From contig NZ_BNJI01000001.1 of NCBI RefSeq assembly GCF_016587415.1, positions 1,899,501-1,963,500 of the forward strand: a stretch of DNA of 64,000 nucleotides, written 5' to 3'. Position 1 is the stretch's first letter; each line of letters opens with the position of its first letter. The notes beneath the pieces are model-generated. The model had not been told where the DNA came from, ran no database searches, and saw nothing but the letters and a program-made list of their open reading frames with translations. This DNA comes from Ktedonobacter sp. SOSP1-85. GTDB lineage: Bacteria; Chloroflexota; Ktedonobacteria; Ktedonobacterales; Ktedonobacteraceae. Below, in pieces: positions 44,601 to 52,724 of this stretch. The translations under genes and the position numbers were made by a program.

Positions 44601-46707
44601 GGCGGTGGGGATCAGGTACGCCTGCCGGAAGGGCTACGCCGTGGAAGAAACGCAGGTTCTGGAAGAAAGCAAAGGTCTCTATGGAGGCTGCGTGATAGGC
44701 AAAGGCAGGGACATTCGTTGGCACAAGCTGACGCAGAGCGCGTAAATCCAGATTGCGCTTGCGCTCGCGCATCGAGTAGCTGAGCAACTGCTGTTCCCAG
44801 ACACGGAGCAACTGGGTATAACTTGCATACCAGGCGGCACGCAACGGGTGAGTGGGCAAAGTCACCAGCGCCTCTTCGGCCTGGCTGCTGCCTCGTGCAT
44901 TTCTGATCAACAGCGTATCGATAGAGAGCGCCTGGCGCAGCTCAGTTGACCCACCGCGAGCTACCAGCTCGTCGATCAGCTCGTGATAGGCTTGTGCGTA
45001 GCGCAGGGCGGCAGCAGCCAGTTCTGGGGTCCACTCGGCCACCTCAATGACCGCGCGTCCCTCTGCTTGTTTCAGGCGTTTAAAAAACGCTTCACGCGCC
45101 CGCCAGAAGGCCGACCAGGCTTCGCCTTCGCCAGCGAGCAGCGGATAGGGAGCAAAACGCTGCTCATCTACCGGGCGAACTTCATCGACATCCAGCAGAA
45201 AACAGCCACCGTCGCGTGGCCGCTCAAGTACACGCTTTTCCAAGGCTAGCAGCGAGTTGCTGAGGCCAACAGTGAGAATATGGGTTTTGGTGCGCTCATT
45301 TAAGCGCAGGCGAAAATAGGCCAGATCCTTTGCCAGCCATTGTGGCTCTTCCTCCTCGCCAAAGGCATCCGCGCGCATCTCAACGGCAACTTCAAGACGC
45401 CCAAAAGCGAGCGTGGGGACGGTGCGCAACTGATTTCTGATAGTGTTAGTAGGGCCGACTTCTGCATCTTTAACCAGGAAAAATTCCTGGCTAGTTGCGA
45501 CAAAAACTTCTTCTGTCTCCGGGTCGAGAATCTCGCTGCCATCGGCACTAAGGGGCATGATGCGAACACAGACCGCGTAATCGGGCGGCTCTTCGAAATC
45601 CATACCTAGTTTAATAGTAACCGTGCGGCGGCTCCCGATGACGCTGCGTTCATCCAGGCTCTCTTCAAAGCCATGCTCGCTATCGGCTGGCACAATACCA
45701 ACCCGCCAGCGGCTCACATCCTTGGGCAAGGCTGGCTCGGTCTTCCAGCGCACCGTTAGCGTCTCTTTTGCGCCATAACGAGCCAACAGGCTGCCATTGA
45801 TACCATCGGGCTGATGTAAATGACAATAACGCTCGACCTCGCCTTTGGTATTCACAAAAGGGGCGATGGTGACAGAGCGCATATCGCTGGGGTCGGTTTG
45901 GGGAAATTTCCAGTGCTCAAAGGTCCGCGTGGGCTCGCTCGCTAAGGCGCGGGACCAACCGCGTACATCGCTCATGGCGCGCCCGTGGAAGAACTGGCCC
46001 AGTTGAGCTGCTGTGGGAGCATCCACCTTGATGCTTTGAATACGTTCTCGTGTCGTCGCCCCCATTTTGATGGGCTGAGAGAGACCTACCACACAGTCAC
46101 GATTATTTGCCAGGCGGGCGACAAAATCTTCTCCACCATCAGCAATCAGTCCAACCCGCCAGAGTTCCAGGCCGAGCGAGGCTGTATCCTCTGCCTGCGT
46201 TCTCTCGAAGAGCGCCAGCACAAACTCCAGGCGTTGTTGCTCACTGATCCCGGCGAAACCGCGCAATTTGGCAAAGACGGCGCGCACAATTGCCGCTAAC
46301 TCAGAGGAAAAGTTCGCCCGCACTTGCTTTAAGATCAGCTTTTGTAGGTCGCGTCCATCGGTAAGGGCGAATGAATTGGCGATAGAGCTATAGGCCGCGT
46401 CCACCAGGTCAGAGGGCACAAACAGGCAGAGGCGTCCCTGTTTACGGTTGCGCAACTCAATGGCTTTATCAGGCAAAATAAACAGTGGGTCAGCCTTTGC
46501 CTGTGCTGCATTGGGAGCGAGAATATGAAAGGTCACATCGGGCGCTAATTGTTGATGTTGAATATAGGCGCAGACCCCCAGGGAGGCCGCGTGATCCAGA
46601 TAATCGACCCTGGCGCAGTGTCCAATTTCGGTCTCTTTTAAGTGAGCGACGATCTCACGCGCCAGCAACTCTACGCGACGCGTCTCTATATGCAATGTAT
46701 CCACCAT
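41662..46707 (-). CDS. HerA/FtsK-like ATPase with embedded nuclease-like motif (MADS8-like)
   Basis: 1681 residues. The ATPase is C-terminal: Walker A in GIPGQGKSWAVTRLL (about 1362), Walker B in LAIVLDEAHRLARD (about 1574), and the HerA-like end KLMKEGRKFGISVIVASQG. At about residues 1110-1135, RRCDLVLISLKRN then FIEVKWRRG fit a PD-(D/E)xK nuclease core (D...ExK). The remaining 1100 residues are unassigned. It is the last gene of the BREX array, 3 bases after the 565-aa gene. I recall a protein kinase, a middle protein and a HerA-type ATPase in this order in the methylation-associated defence system (MADS6-8); equivalence is inference. Confidence 0.8.
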   Translation of the reverse strand: MVDTLHIETRRVELLAREIVAHLKETEIGHCARVDYLDHAASLGVCAYIQHQQLAPDVTFHILAPNAAQAKADPLFILPDKAIELRNRKQGRLCLFVPSDLVDAAYSSIANSFALTDGRDLQKLILKQVRANFSSELAAIVRAVFAKLRGFAGISEQQRLEFVLALFERTQAEDTASLGLELWRVGLIADGGEDFVARLANNRDCVVGLSQPIKMGATTRERIQSIKVDAPTAAQLGQFFHGRAMSDVRGWSRALASEPTRTFEHWKFPQTDPSDMRSVTIAPFVNTKGEVERYCHLHQPDGINGSLLARYGAKETLTVRWKTEPALPKDVSRWRVGIVPADSEHGFEESLDERSVIGSRRTVTIKLGMDFEEPPDYAVCVRIMPLSADGSEILDPETEEVFVATSQEFFLVKDAEVGPTNTIRNQLRTVPTLAFGRLEVAVEMRADAFGEEEEPQWLAKDLAYFRLRLNERTKTHILTVGLSNSLLALEKRVLERPRDGGCFLLDVDEVRPVDEQRFAPYPLLAGEGEAWSAFWRAREAFFKRLKQAEGRAVIEVAEWTPELAAAALRYAQAYHELIDELVARGGSTELRQALSIDTLLIRNARGSSQAEEALVTLPTHPLRAAWYASYTQLLRVWEQQLLSYSMRERKRNLDLRALRQLVPTNVPAFAYHAASIETFAFFQNLRFFHGVALPAGVPDPHRRYSDIALILDTGIDQVGVGDIQPDQLAEHLAKFHQLHPYVKTLVTTLINPDRGDFFAEALQKMLTSKTSTEEAEQISEPPQFQIVSYAEDGQKSTFQALEKVRQRQSDQQYNRSSDHFLPALTVAARPLSQLEYSGPPEAHMAVVTDLTRPAIVTSSPTTESASSDTSSFSLYGLVNRFISQFTADSQGLLWRHRVVTEGIRKPEPHPAGPRYSETLIDLHTSLLKAGGLLLGGGVESRPVLEVRLEQKRRDLLERLHRNTNWVVTLDRFFTLDYYDSPNEPGLNDLARKYVLDYSPEFTEGLGHRMMVTTSWHKEIGSLLHQAMNELGFASIEQSVSRLLHHLKMISGRLALEALESSTGRAAAVGLGVVTAWLEKNKRLRQAVLVPVDIYPQMFSQEGNGRSARGERRCDLVLISLKRNIVDATFIEVKWRRGSVPLEGLAQDMVLQMEGSARAMKERFFSENRVDGALQRSYLANVLRFYFERSRRYGLFDPEAAASFLEHVTRLEKTGLEFRASYEGYIVSLESEQRKPLLLDNAKVVILTARDFENDPEFFPPLAQASSGTLWTENIPVEEQVAPDVTQDDSVELEDEMDRTMLRPIPQVALITGPGADVTPARDVPALVEEQSDEVVIPLGDALGERVDWNPGVKGSPHLFILGIPGQGKSWAVTRLLSELGRQNVPALVLDFHGQFAEEDGPFVKAVHPHVLDAARGLPFSPFECTSEVGQGGWEANALTVSEIFAYVASLGEMQKDVVYTAIRNAYKACGFGSEADPSSLEYPTLKDVLKRIEQNEQSRHVANVVARCRPLLEMDLFRPGEQASDLLALVRGGLVIDLHNLFAESLQMAAGAFVLRKIYKDMFRWGVAKKLRLAIVLDEAHRLARDITLPKLMKEGRKFGISVIVASQGIGDFHPDVLGNAGTKMLFRMNFPESRKVSGFIRGRQGQDLSERIEQLPIGSAYVQTPEMMYGSVVKMYPLEE

Positions 46708-46710
46708 CGT

Positions 46711-48408
46711 TTATGCCCTCACTCCCTTCAACTCCTGACCTGCATACGGGGGATGCAGGCGCTGGACCGTAAAATCGTCGGATAGGTCGCGGAAAATGCC
46801 CATCTGGCGCAAGCGGCGCAGCATGGCTCGCAAATTATCGCGGGCCGCCGCCGTATACTCCGCGCCCTCAAAGGGAGCAGGCGGGCGATCCACCAGAATA
46901 CCAAAGCGCTCCTCTAGAAACTGCAAAAACTCCTGCAAACGAATAGGTTGCACGCTTTCACCATTCTCCTGCTTCGTTGGCTTGCCCAGGCGAACCGCCG
47001 CCAACTGCACCAGCGCCGCCAGCACATCATTCGTCGGAGCATAGCGCCAGGATTTGCGGTTGGTCGGCGCACCCCGCAAGATCCCCTGCGGTTTTTTCAG
47101 CCCGCCAGCGCTCCAGTACCATTGAATAATATTTTTTACAGCATTTCCTCTTTGAGCCTCAACCAATAAAGTTATAGCTCGTTCAACCTCATCTTCAGCA
47201 GTGTCAATCATTGCATCTAACCAGCTCAGTGCCTCCGGGTCGTCCTCTTCACCTTCCTGCGTATTCAACTGGCGAATCTCATCTTCCTCGCTACTTGCCA
47301 GAGCAGCAATATCTCTTCTTATTTCCGGGTCATGCCGTAACAGGAGTAACCCTTGTAAGTACTCAGCACCAGTCAGTGTTGGTGATAGCACTTTCTCAAG
47401 CGCGGCCTTCTTGCGCGGATTGCGTTTGAGTTTCTCTACATAGACATTGAGTTGGCGCAGCAAGAGATTGGACTCTAAAAACTGCTGATAGGTTTCGATA
47501 TCTCGGCGCACACAGGCTTTCGCCATCTCCTGGCTATACCCACTAGCAGCTTCGGTAAAATCCAGATACAGTTGCGGTGGCGAGATTTTCCTATCCTCGT
47601 CCATAGCGGCAGGCAGCTTCGCTGGATTTTGTACCAGTTCATTCACCGAGTGAACGAGCTTCAGCGTATAATTGAACAATTCAAAATTTATCAGGATGAG
47701 CAGGTGATGGGTGAAAGCCTGGATGGGCATCGTCTGGTGATATTCAAAGAGATATCGTAAAAGATCGGTAGCAAATTCCTTCGCCAGCCTGGGACAGGGA
47801 CCAGAAACATTCTTTTCTCGCTCTCTGCCTGGCCTGGTATTTTCAAACCCATCAAGAAAAGCAATGGAGAGGCGGGTAAGCGTATCCAATTTGGTCTCTC
47901 CATCATATTTACCACCTAATTCTGGAAGAGGGTTAATTACTACTCCACGCCCAAAAACCATCTTTACAAAATTCCGTAAATTGTTATCACCTAATTGTTC
48001 ACGTAATTGCTGATAAATGAAGGTATCAACACCTCGTATAAGACTACTAGTAGTAGGAAAACCTGGCTTGTGAGCAAGAAGCGTATAGGGAATGATCGAG
48101 GTGATTTGCTCATCCTTTCCAGAACGACCAACGCCACCAGTAGTAATTAAAGCAGTCCTGACAAAACGTTCCAGCACCTTTCTTCCTTCGGGATCATTAA
48201 AACCCTCCAGGGATTCATGCTGAATCAGGTTATCAATAAACTTTGCAATGTTCTTGGGGTTGTTCGCGTGCTTCTTGCCTCGACCTTCAGAGAGAATCGC
48301 AAAAAAGAGAGAAGGCAACAGCAGATCAATATCAAAACCGTTTAACTCGATAGTACAAACACGCGGGAACTTTACCCCGACGATACTTTTCGGTAGTTTA
48401 AGCTTCAT
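46711..48408 (-). CDS. Unassigned 565-residue helper protein between kinase and HerA (MADS7-like)
   Basis: No catalytic motif recognised. The N-terminal 200 residues include IIPYTLLAHKPGFPTTSSLI and FVKMVFGRGVVINPLPELGG; the rest is helical, with an acidic patch near residues 375-395. It is packed between the kinase gene (16-base gap) and the HerA-like gene (3-base gap), so it is almost certainly co-translated with both. Position and size match the protein that I recall as MADS7. A structural or adaptor role is inference. Confidence 0.65.
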   Translation of the reverse strand: MKLKLPKSIVGVKFPRVCTIELNGFDIDLLLPSLFFAILSEGRGKKHANNPKNIAKFIDNLIQHESLEGFNDPEGRKVLERFVRTALITTGGVGRSGKDEQITSIIPYTLLAHKPGFPTTSSLIRGVDTFIYQQLREQLGDNNLRNFVKMVFGRGVVINPLPELGGKYDGETKLDTLTRLSIAFLDGFENTRPGREREKNVSGPCPRLAKEFATDLLRYLFEYHQTMPIQAFTHHLLILINFELFNYTLKLVHSVNELVQNPAKLPAAMDEDRKISPPQLYLDFTEAASGYSQEMAKACVRRDIETYQQFLESNLLLRQLNVYVEKLKRNPRKKAALEKVLSPTLTGAEYLQGLLLLRHDPEIRRDIAALASSEEDEIRQLNTQEGEEDDPEALSWLDAMIDTAEDEVERAITLLVEAQRGNAVKNIIQWYWSAGGLKKPQGILRGAPTNRKSWRYAPTNDVLAALVQLAAVRLGKPTKQENGESVQPIRLQEFLQFLEERFGILVDRPPAPFEGAEYTAAARDNLRAMLRRLRQMGIFRDLSDDFTVQRLHPPYAGQELKGVRA

Positions 48409-48424
48409 GAAATAGCCTTCCCCT

Positions 48425-51400
48425 CTATGACAGGCGTGTACGGATGATTTTATGGTCGCGCTGCGTTATCAGATGCATGCGCTGCTGATTTTCGATCAGC
48501 ACCAGATTGCGCGTCTCATGTAAGAGCAGAACATCTTTGAAGAGGCGCAGATCTTCCAGCAGCGGACGGAACTCTGGCGAGGTGGGCTGCAAGCCGTCGG
48601 CCATTCTCAAGAGGAGCTCGAAAAGATCTACCGTGATCTCCAGGCGCGGCGTGCCTGAACGATGCTGGAAGAGTACGATCTCAGGCAGGCACTCGATCAT
48701 ATCGGTGTTATGAGGTTCTTCCACCAGCAATTCAAACTCTGTCAGGGGAAGCTGTTTGAGAATGACCAGTTGCTGCTCCTCTGAGGCGCTGACCTTGACG
48801 CTGAGCATCCCCTCTGGCACATCCTCGACAATCCCATCGGAGCGCAGAATACCCAGGGCCAGCTCTTCTTTGAGAGTCTTTCCCTCCTCTTCCTCCAAAC
48901 GCTCGTCAAGCAGGCGCATAAAGTCCCTGGAATAGCGATAGGGCAAGAGATTCAGCCAGCGTACTTTCGGGAGCAGAACTCCATCTGGCGCGGCAGCTTT
49001 GCCAGCCTCAAAATAGGCTCGTCGTTTAAAGGCAGCCAGCCATGCGGCTTCATCTGGGAAACGCTGTGGTTCCAGATCTTTTTTGTCACGGAAGAGCAGA
49101 CGACGTTGCTCGGCATCCTGGAGGCCCTGGTGAAAGTGCAGGAAACGATCCAGGTGGGGATGCGAGAAACGCGCCGGGTCCAACGGAGCCAGATCCATCA
49201 ACGCCTCGTCGCTCTCTTCAAGCGGGGCAAAGGCGGATTGCCAGTAGGAAAGCTGTACCAATGAGGCTCCGGCATCACTGCCACGAACGGCCTCGTGAAC
49301 CTGCTCACAACTCTTATTGCCAGTAATGAGATAGGCCAGAGCTGAGCGTAGATCGCGCATGGTCGTATGGCGTTGGCGACGCAGGTGGGAAAGCAAGAAG
49401 AGATATTCGAGGCGCTGGGCAACTCTCGGCAAGCGGAGAGAGGCGGCATTGTTGCGCAAGGGGCAGACGGCCTGAGCAACACACTGCTCGCAGATTTCCC
49501 AGCGTTCCGGCGCGACCAGGCGCTGCAAGACCTTGCGAAAGACCGATTTCTCTTCCGCTTCTGGCAAGCCTACAAAAGCGCGCTTTTTCAGATCGACCAC
49601 CCAGACATCCAAGTTCTTAACCTCGCTCGCCTCTTGAGCCTTTTCCAACTGCCTTGCGAGCCAGGGAAACTGCTCCGCGTGCCGCTGGAAATAATCTACC
49701 AGGCGGCCATCGTTAATCGCGACCAGGACCGTCAAAGGCGCGGCAGGTTGCGCGCGCCCTTCCAGGCCGCTCAGTTTCTCGGTCAATTGTTGGTCCGCGT
49801 TCAGCAGGCCATGTGCCTCAGAGGCATCATAGCAGCTTCGATAACGATGCCCGTCCAGCTCCCACTCCCAACCACTGGGATCTTGTTTGATCGGCCTGGC
49901 TTGCCGCTGCTCCAACTCCTGCTGGATCTTCTCCAGAAAAGCTGTTTTCCCATCGCCTGGATTGCCACACAAGAAGACCACTTTGGGCTTGTGAGCAAAA
50001 AGCTTAGGAAGCAAACGCCCATCCAGGGCCGTCGGAACATACGTCTCCCTGACAAAATCAGAATCCAGCCCTCGGTTATTCTTATTCCCGATCTCGCTAT
50101 TGCGGTAGAGACTGCGGATCTCGTTGACCCAGGCATTGTTCAACTCTTGCAGCGTGGGTAGCGGTATCGGTTCGTCAATGGCAAGGAATGCGGTTTGTAG
50201 CTCCTGGCGCGTCTGTTCAATGGAGACAGGGCGTTCGGCGGGGTCGGCTGAGACGGTCTTTAGCAATACAGCCGCGATCCTCCTGGTCCTTGGCTCGCTT
50301 ATCTGCTCTAATGAGATAGGGTGCCGTTCAGTTCCCAGCTGGGTGAAGGGGAGATACCCGAAGAGCGCCTTAAAGAGCACCATCCCCACCGCGTAACGAT
50401 CACACGAGGCAGGGAAAGCGGCGGCGGCGGAGGTTGCCAGCGTCTCAGGGGGCAGATAAAGCGGGGTACCCGCCAGTTTCGTCCGCGTTCCCTCGCGCAC
50501 AGCAAAGCCAAAATCAATCAGCACAGGATGGTTCTCTGCATCGTGCAGGATAATATTGGCGGGCTTAATATCCCGGTGCAGCAATTGCTTCTGCTCAAGC
50601 ACCTCGACGGCGTTGAGCAGGTCTTGTGCAAAGGACCACCAGCGGTCCAGAGGCCAGGGAAACTCATTCTCTACCTGCTGTAAAGTAGGGCCGGGGATAT
50701 ACTCCATTTTTATATGGACATCATTTTGCGCCGGGTAAATATCAAAGATGCGCGGCAGATATTTGCTCTGAATATTGCGCATGAGAGCAAATTCGGCAGC
50801 AGCCTGCTCTAAGACATGCAGTGGGCTCATATATTGCTTCAGCGCAAACCAGCCAAGCGATTCAAACTCCGTATCAGTCGCTAAATAGGTGCAGGCAGTG
50901 GTCCCGCGCCCAAGCAAACGCTGAACTTTATAGCGTTTATCGAGGATCTTGCCTGTCACATTGTCTCCCTGAACTTCAACGCGCATGCGACGAGCCAGCT
51001 CGGTCAAACGCGCTGCCATTTCTTTTGCCGTCAGGGGTGGGACGCCTTTTTCGGGTGTCAGCACCTGCTTGAAAAGCGTGCTGAGTTCTTCTGCCAGGTC
51101 AGCAGAGAGAAACGTCGTCCAACGCGGCTGTTGCGGAAAGACGATATCACTTTCGACGTTGGCACGAATGTTGGGGAGCGAGACGCCTGTGAGCCTTTCC
51201 AGAAAAACCAGGCCCAGGCTAAAGGTATCGGTGGTCGTCGTGGCATAGCCATAGCCCAGTGCTAGATCGAGCGCGGCATAGGGATCTTCAATAGCCAGCG
51301 CATCAAGGGCGGGAGCAATCGAGTTTTCGTCAACCCGCGCGGCATAAAAATTGGTAAAGACTACTTTAAATGAAGGCTGAATACAGATTGAACCTGGTCC

Positions 51401-52351
51401 AATCGCCCGGTGCAAGACGCCATGAGCGTGAATCTGATCGAGCGCACCAAAACACGCCGCTGCTAGCAACAATTCCTGAATAAACTCCTCGCTTGTCTCT
51501 GCTAGAGGCATGACGCTTAAGAATTTTCCACGCGGCGGGAGAATGGGGACGATAAGAAAATCCTCTGACCATTTGAAAGGCACATTCACTACTGGCACCA
51601 GACCTGTCCCATCGAGTTTGCGCAAGGCATTACATTCACGCATATAAAAATCATGGAGCGATTGCGCGTTTACAGGGTCGCGGGTAAGATCGTACACCAT
51701 CAATTGGATGGCCTTATCCTGGCCCCCCTCGAACTTGCCATTGAAGAGGCGCACACCAGGGCGAATGGCGACAGCGTCTTCGATGAGAATGGTATTGATG
51801 CGCTGCGGAACCTGGGGACGCGGCGAAAGATCGATCAGCGCCTTCTGAATGTGTGTTCGCAACTGGCCCACCTGTGGATTGCCGCCCTGGTGATCCAGCG
51901 TTTGCAGACGTTCACAGACGTTACTGGCCAGATAGATGCCATTGGCTGCACGCGGGTCGTGGATCTGCGGCATTTTTTCTGTGATTGAGAGAAGCACACC
52001 ACCACGTACAAAATGCCCGTTCTCCTTGAGTGGCATAACCTTCCAACTCAGATGGCCAGCCAGGATTTTTGCCACGAAGTCCGCCTTGGTAAGTGGGCTG
52101 GGCAGCGAGAACCCGTCGCTTTTTACCCAGAGCTGATCATTCCCGTGGATTTTACCTTTCCACGATTTTTCATCCAGTAGAAACACCCAGCGATTTCCAA
52201 GAATGATAAAATCGATTTCATGGGAACGGTCGCCATGTGGCAGGACTTTGTTGCAAATTACTACCCAATCGTTGGGGAGCTGTTTTAACACCTCGGCAGC
52301 GCGACGCTCTCCCTCCGTAGCAAATGGGCCAGCAGCTATTAATTGAGCCAT
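48425..52351 (-). CDS. NERD-pseudokinase-kinase-ATPase protein (PglW/MADS6-like)
   Basis: 1308 residues; ATG with GAAGGAGATGGC upstream. A NERD nuclease-related domain opens the protein (EIDFIILGNRWVFLLDEKSW, about 43-62). Residues about 190-470 form a degenerate kinase: HRAIGPGSI replaces HRDxKPxN and there is no DFG. A complete Ser/Thr kinase follows: GRGTTACTYL, HRDIKPANIIL (about 593) and LIDFGFAVREG. Then comes a P-loop domain (CGNPGDGKTAFLEKI, about 795) and a cysteine cluster (CEQCVAQAVCPL, about 957). Streptomyces PglW, the kinase of BREX type 2, is the closest named relative I know, along with the MADS kinase. Kinase targets are unknown. Confidence 0.85.
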   Translation of the reverse strand: MAQLIAAGPFATEGERRAAEVLKQLPNDWVVICNKVLPHGDRSHEIDFIILGNRWVFLLDEKSWKGKIHGNDQLWVKSDGFSLPSPLTKADFVAKILAGHLSWKVMPLKENGHFVRGGVLLSITEKMPQIHDPRAANGIYLASNVCERLQTLDHQGGNPQVGQLRTHIQKALIDLSPRPQVPQRINTILIEDAVAIRPGVRLFNGKFEGGQDKAIQLMVYDLTRDPVNAQSLHDFYMRECNALRKLDGTGLVPVVNVPFKWSEDFLIVPILPPRGKFLSVMPLAETSEEFIQELLLAAACFGALDQIHAHGVLHRAIGPGSICIQPSFKVVFTNFYAARVDENSIAPALDALAIEDPYAALDLALGYGYATTTTDTFSLGLVFLERLTGVSLPNIRANVESDIVFPQQPRWTTFLSADLAEELSTLFKQVLTPEKGVPPLTAKEMAARLTELARRMRVEVQGDNVTGKILDKRYKVQRLLGRGTTACTYLATDTEFESLGWFALKQYMSPLHVLEQAAAEFALMRNIQSKYLPRIFDIYPAQNDVHIKMEYIPGPTLQQVENEFPWPLDRWWSFAQDLLNAVEVLEQKQLLHRDIKPANIILHDAENHPVLIDFGFAVREGTRTKLAGTPLYLPPETLATSAAAAFPASCDRYAVGMVLFKALFGYLPFTQLGTERHPISLEQISEPRTRRIAAVLLKTVSADPAERPVSIEQTRQELQTAFLAIDEPIPLPTLQELNNAWVNEIRSLYRNSEIGNKNNRGLDSDFVRETYVPTALDGRLLPKLFAHKPKVVFLCGNPGDGKTAFLEKIQQELEQRQARPIKQDPSGWEWELDGHRYRSCYDASEAHGLLNADQQLTEKLSGLEGRAQPAAPLTVLVAINDGRLVDYFQRHAEQFPWLARQLEKAQEASEVKNLDVWVVDLKKRAFVGLPEAEEKSVFRKVLQRLVAPERWEICEQCVAQAVCPLRNNAASLRLPRVAQRLEYLFLLSHLRRQRHTTMRDLRSALAYLITGNKSCEQVHEAVRGSDAGASLVQLSYWQSAFAPLEESDEALMDLAPLDPARFSHPHLDRFLHFHQGLQDAEQRRLLFRDKKDLEPQRFPDEAAWLAAFKRRAYFEAGKAAAPDGVLLPKVRWLNLLPYRYSRDFMRLLDERLEEEEGKTLKEELALGILRSDGIVEDVPEGMLSVKVSASEEQQLVILKQLPLTEFELLVEEPHNTDMIECLPEIVLFQHRSGTPRLEITVDLFELLLRMADGLQPTSPEFRPLLEDLRLFKDVLLLHETRNLVLIENQQRMHLITQRDHKIIRTRLS

Positions 52352-52724
52352 GCCATCTCCTTCTCTCTTGCTTTCCGTACAAATCTTCTGCAGGGGATCT
52401 CTGTGTATGTCAACAAAAATATCTTGAAATGTGCTTATGTAGGATCATTTATTTATAGTAATGAGAATTCCTCAAAAATTTCATGCAAAACTCTCCACAT
52501 TTCTTTAAACTGTACTTCAACAAAACAACAATTGGCTCCTGACGCGCATCGAGACGATTTTTGAGAACCAGTTCTGCCACATAACGTGCGCATGCCATTA
52601 CAGCTCATCTATCTGTCTCGGCTGAAATCCGCAAAACGGTGTCAAATTTGCCAAATAACCTGGCGTGCCTCCATGAGAAGGGGCTTCCAGAGCGGCATCA
52701 TTAGAGAACTCGGCAGATGTTTTC
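52352..52724. other. 373-bp gap splitting the BREX core from the kinase/HerA module
   Basis: The only large gap in the array. Read leftwards it contains TTGACA (52413-52408) with a poor -10 near 52390-52385, about 30 bases before the kinase gene, so a separate promoter for the module is possible. The upstream side is A/T-rich with no gene. Confidence 0.35.
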
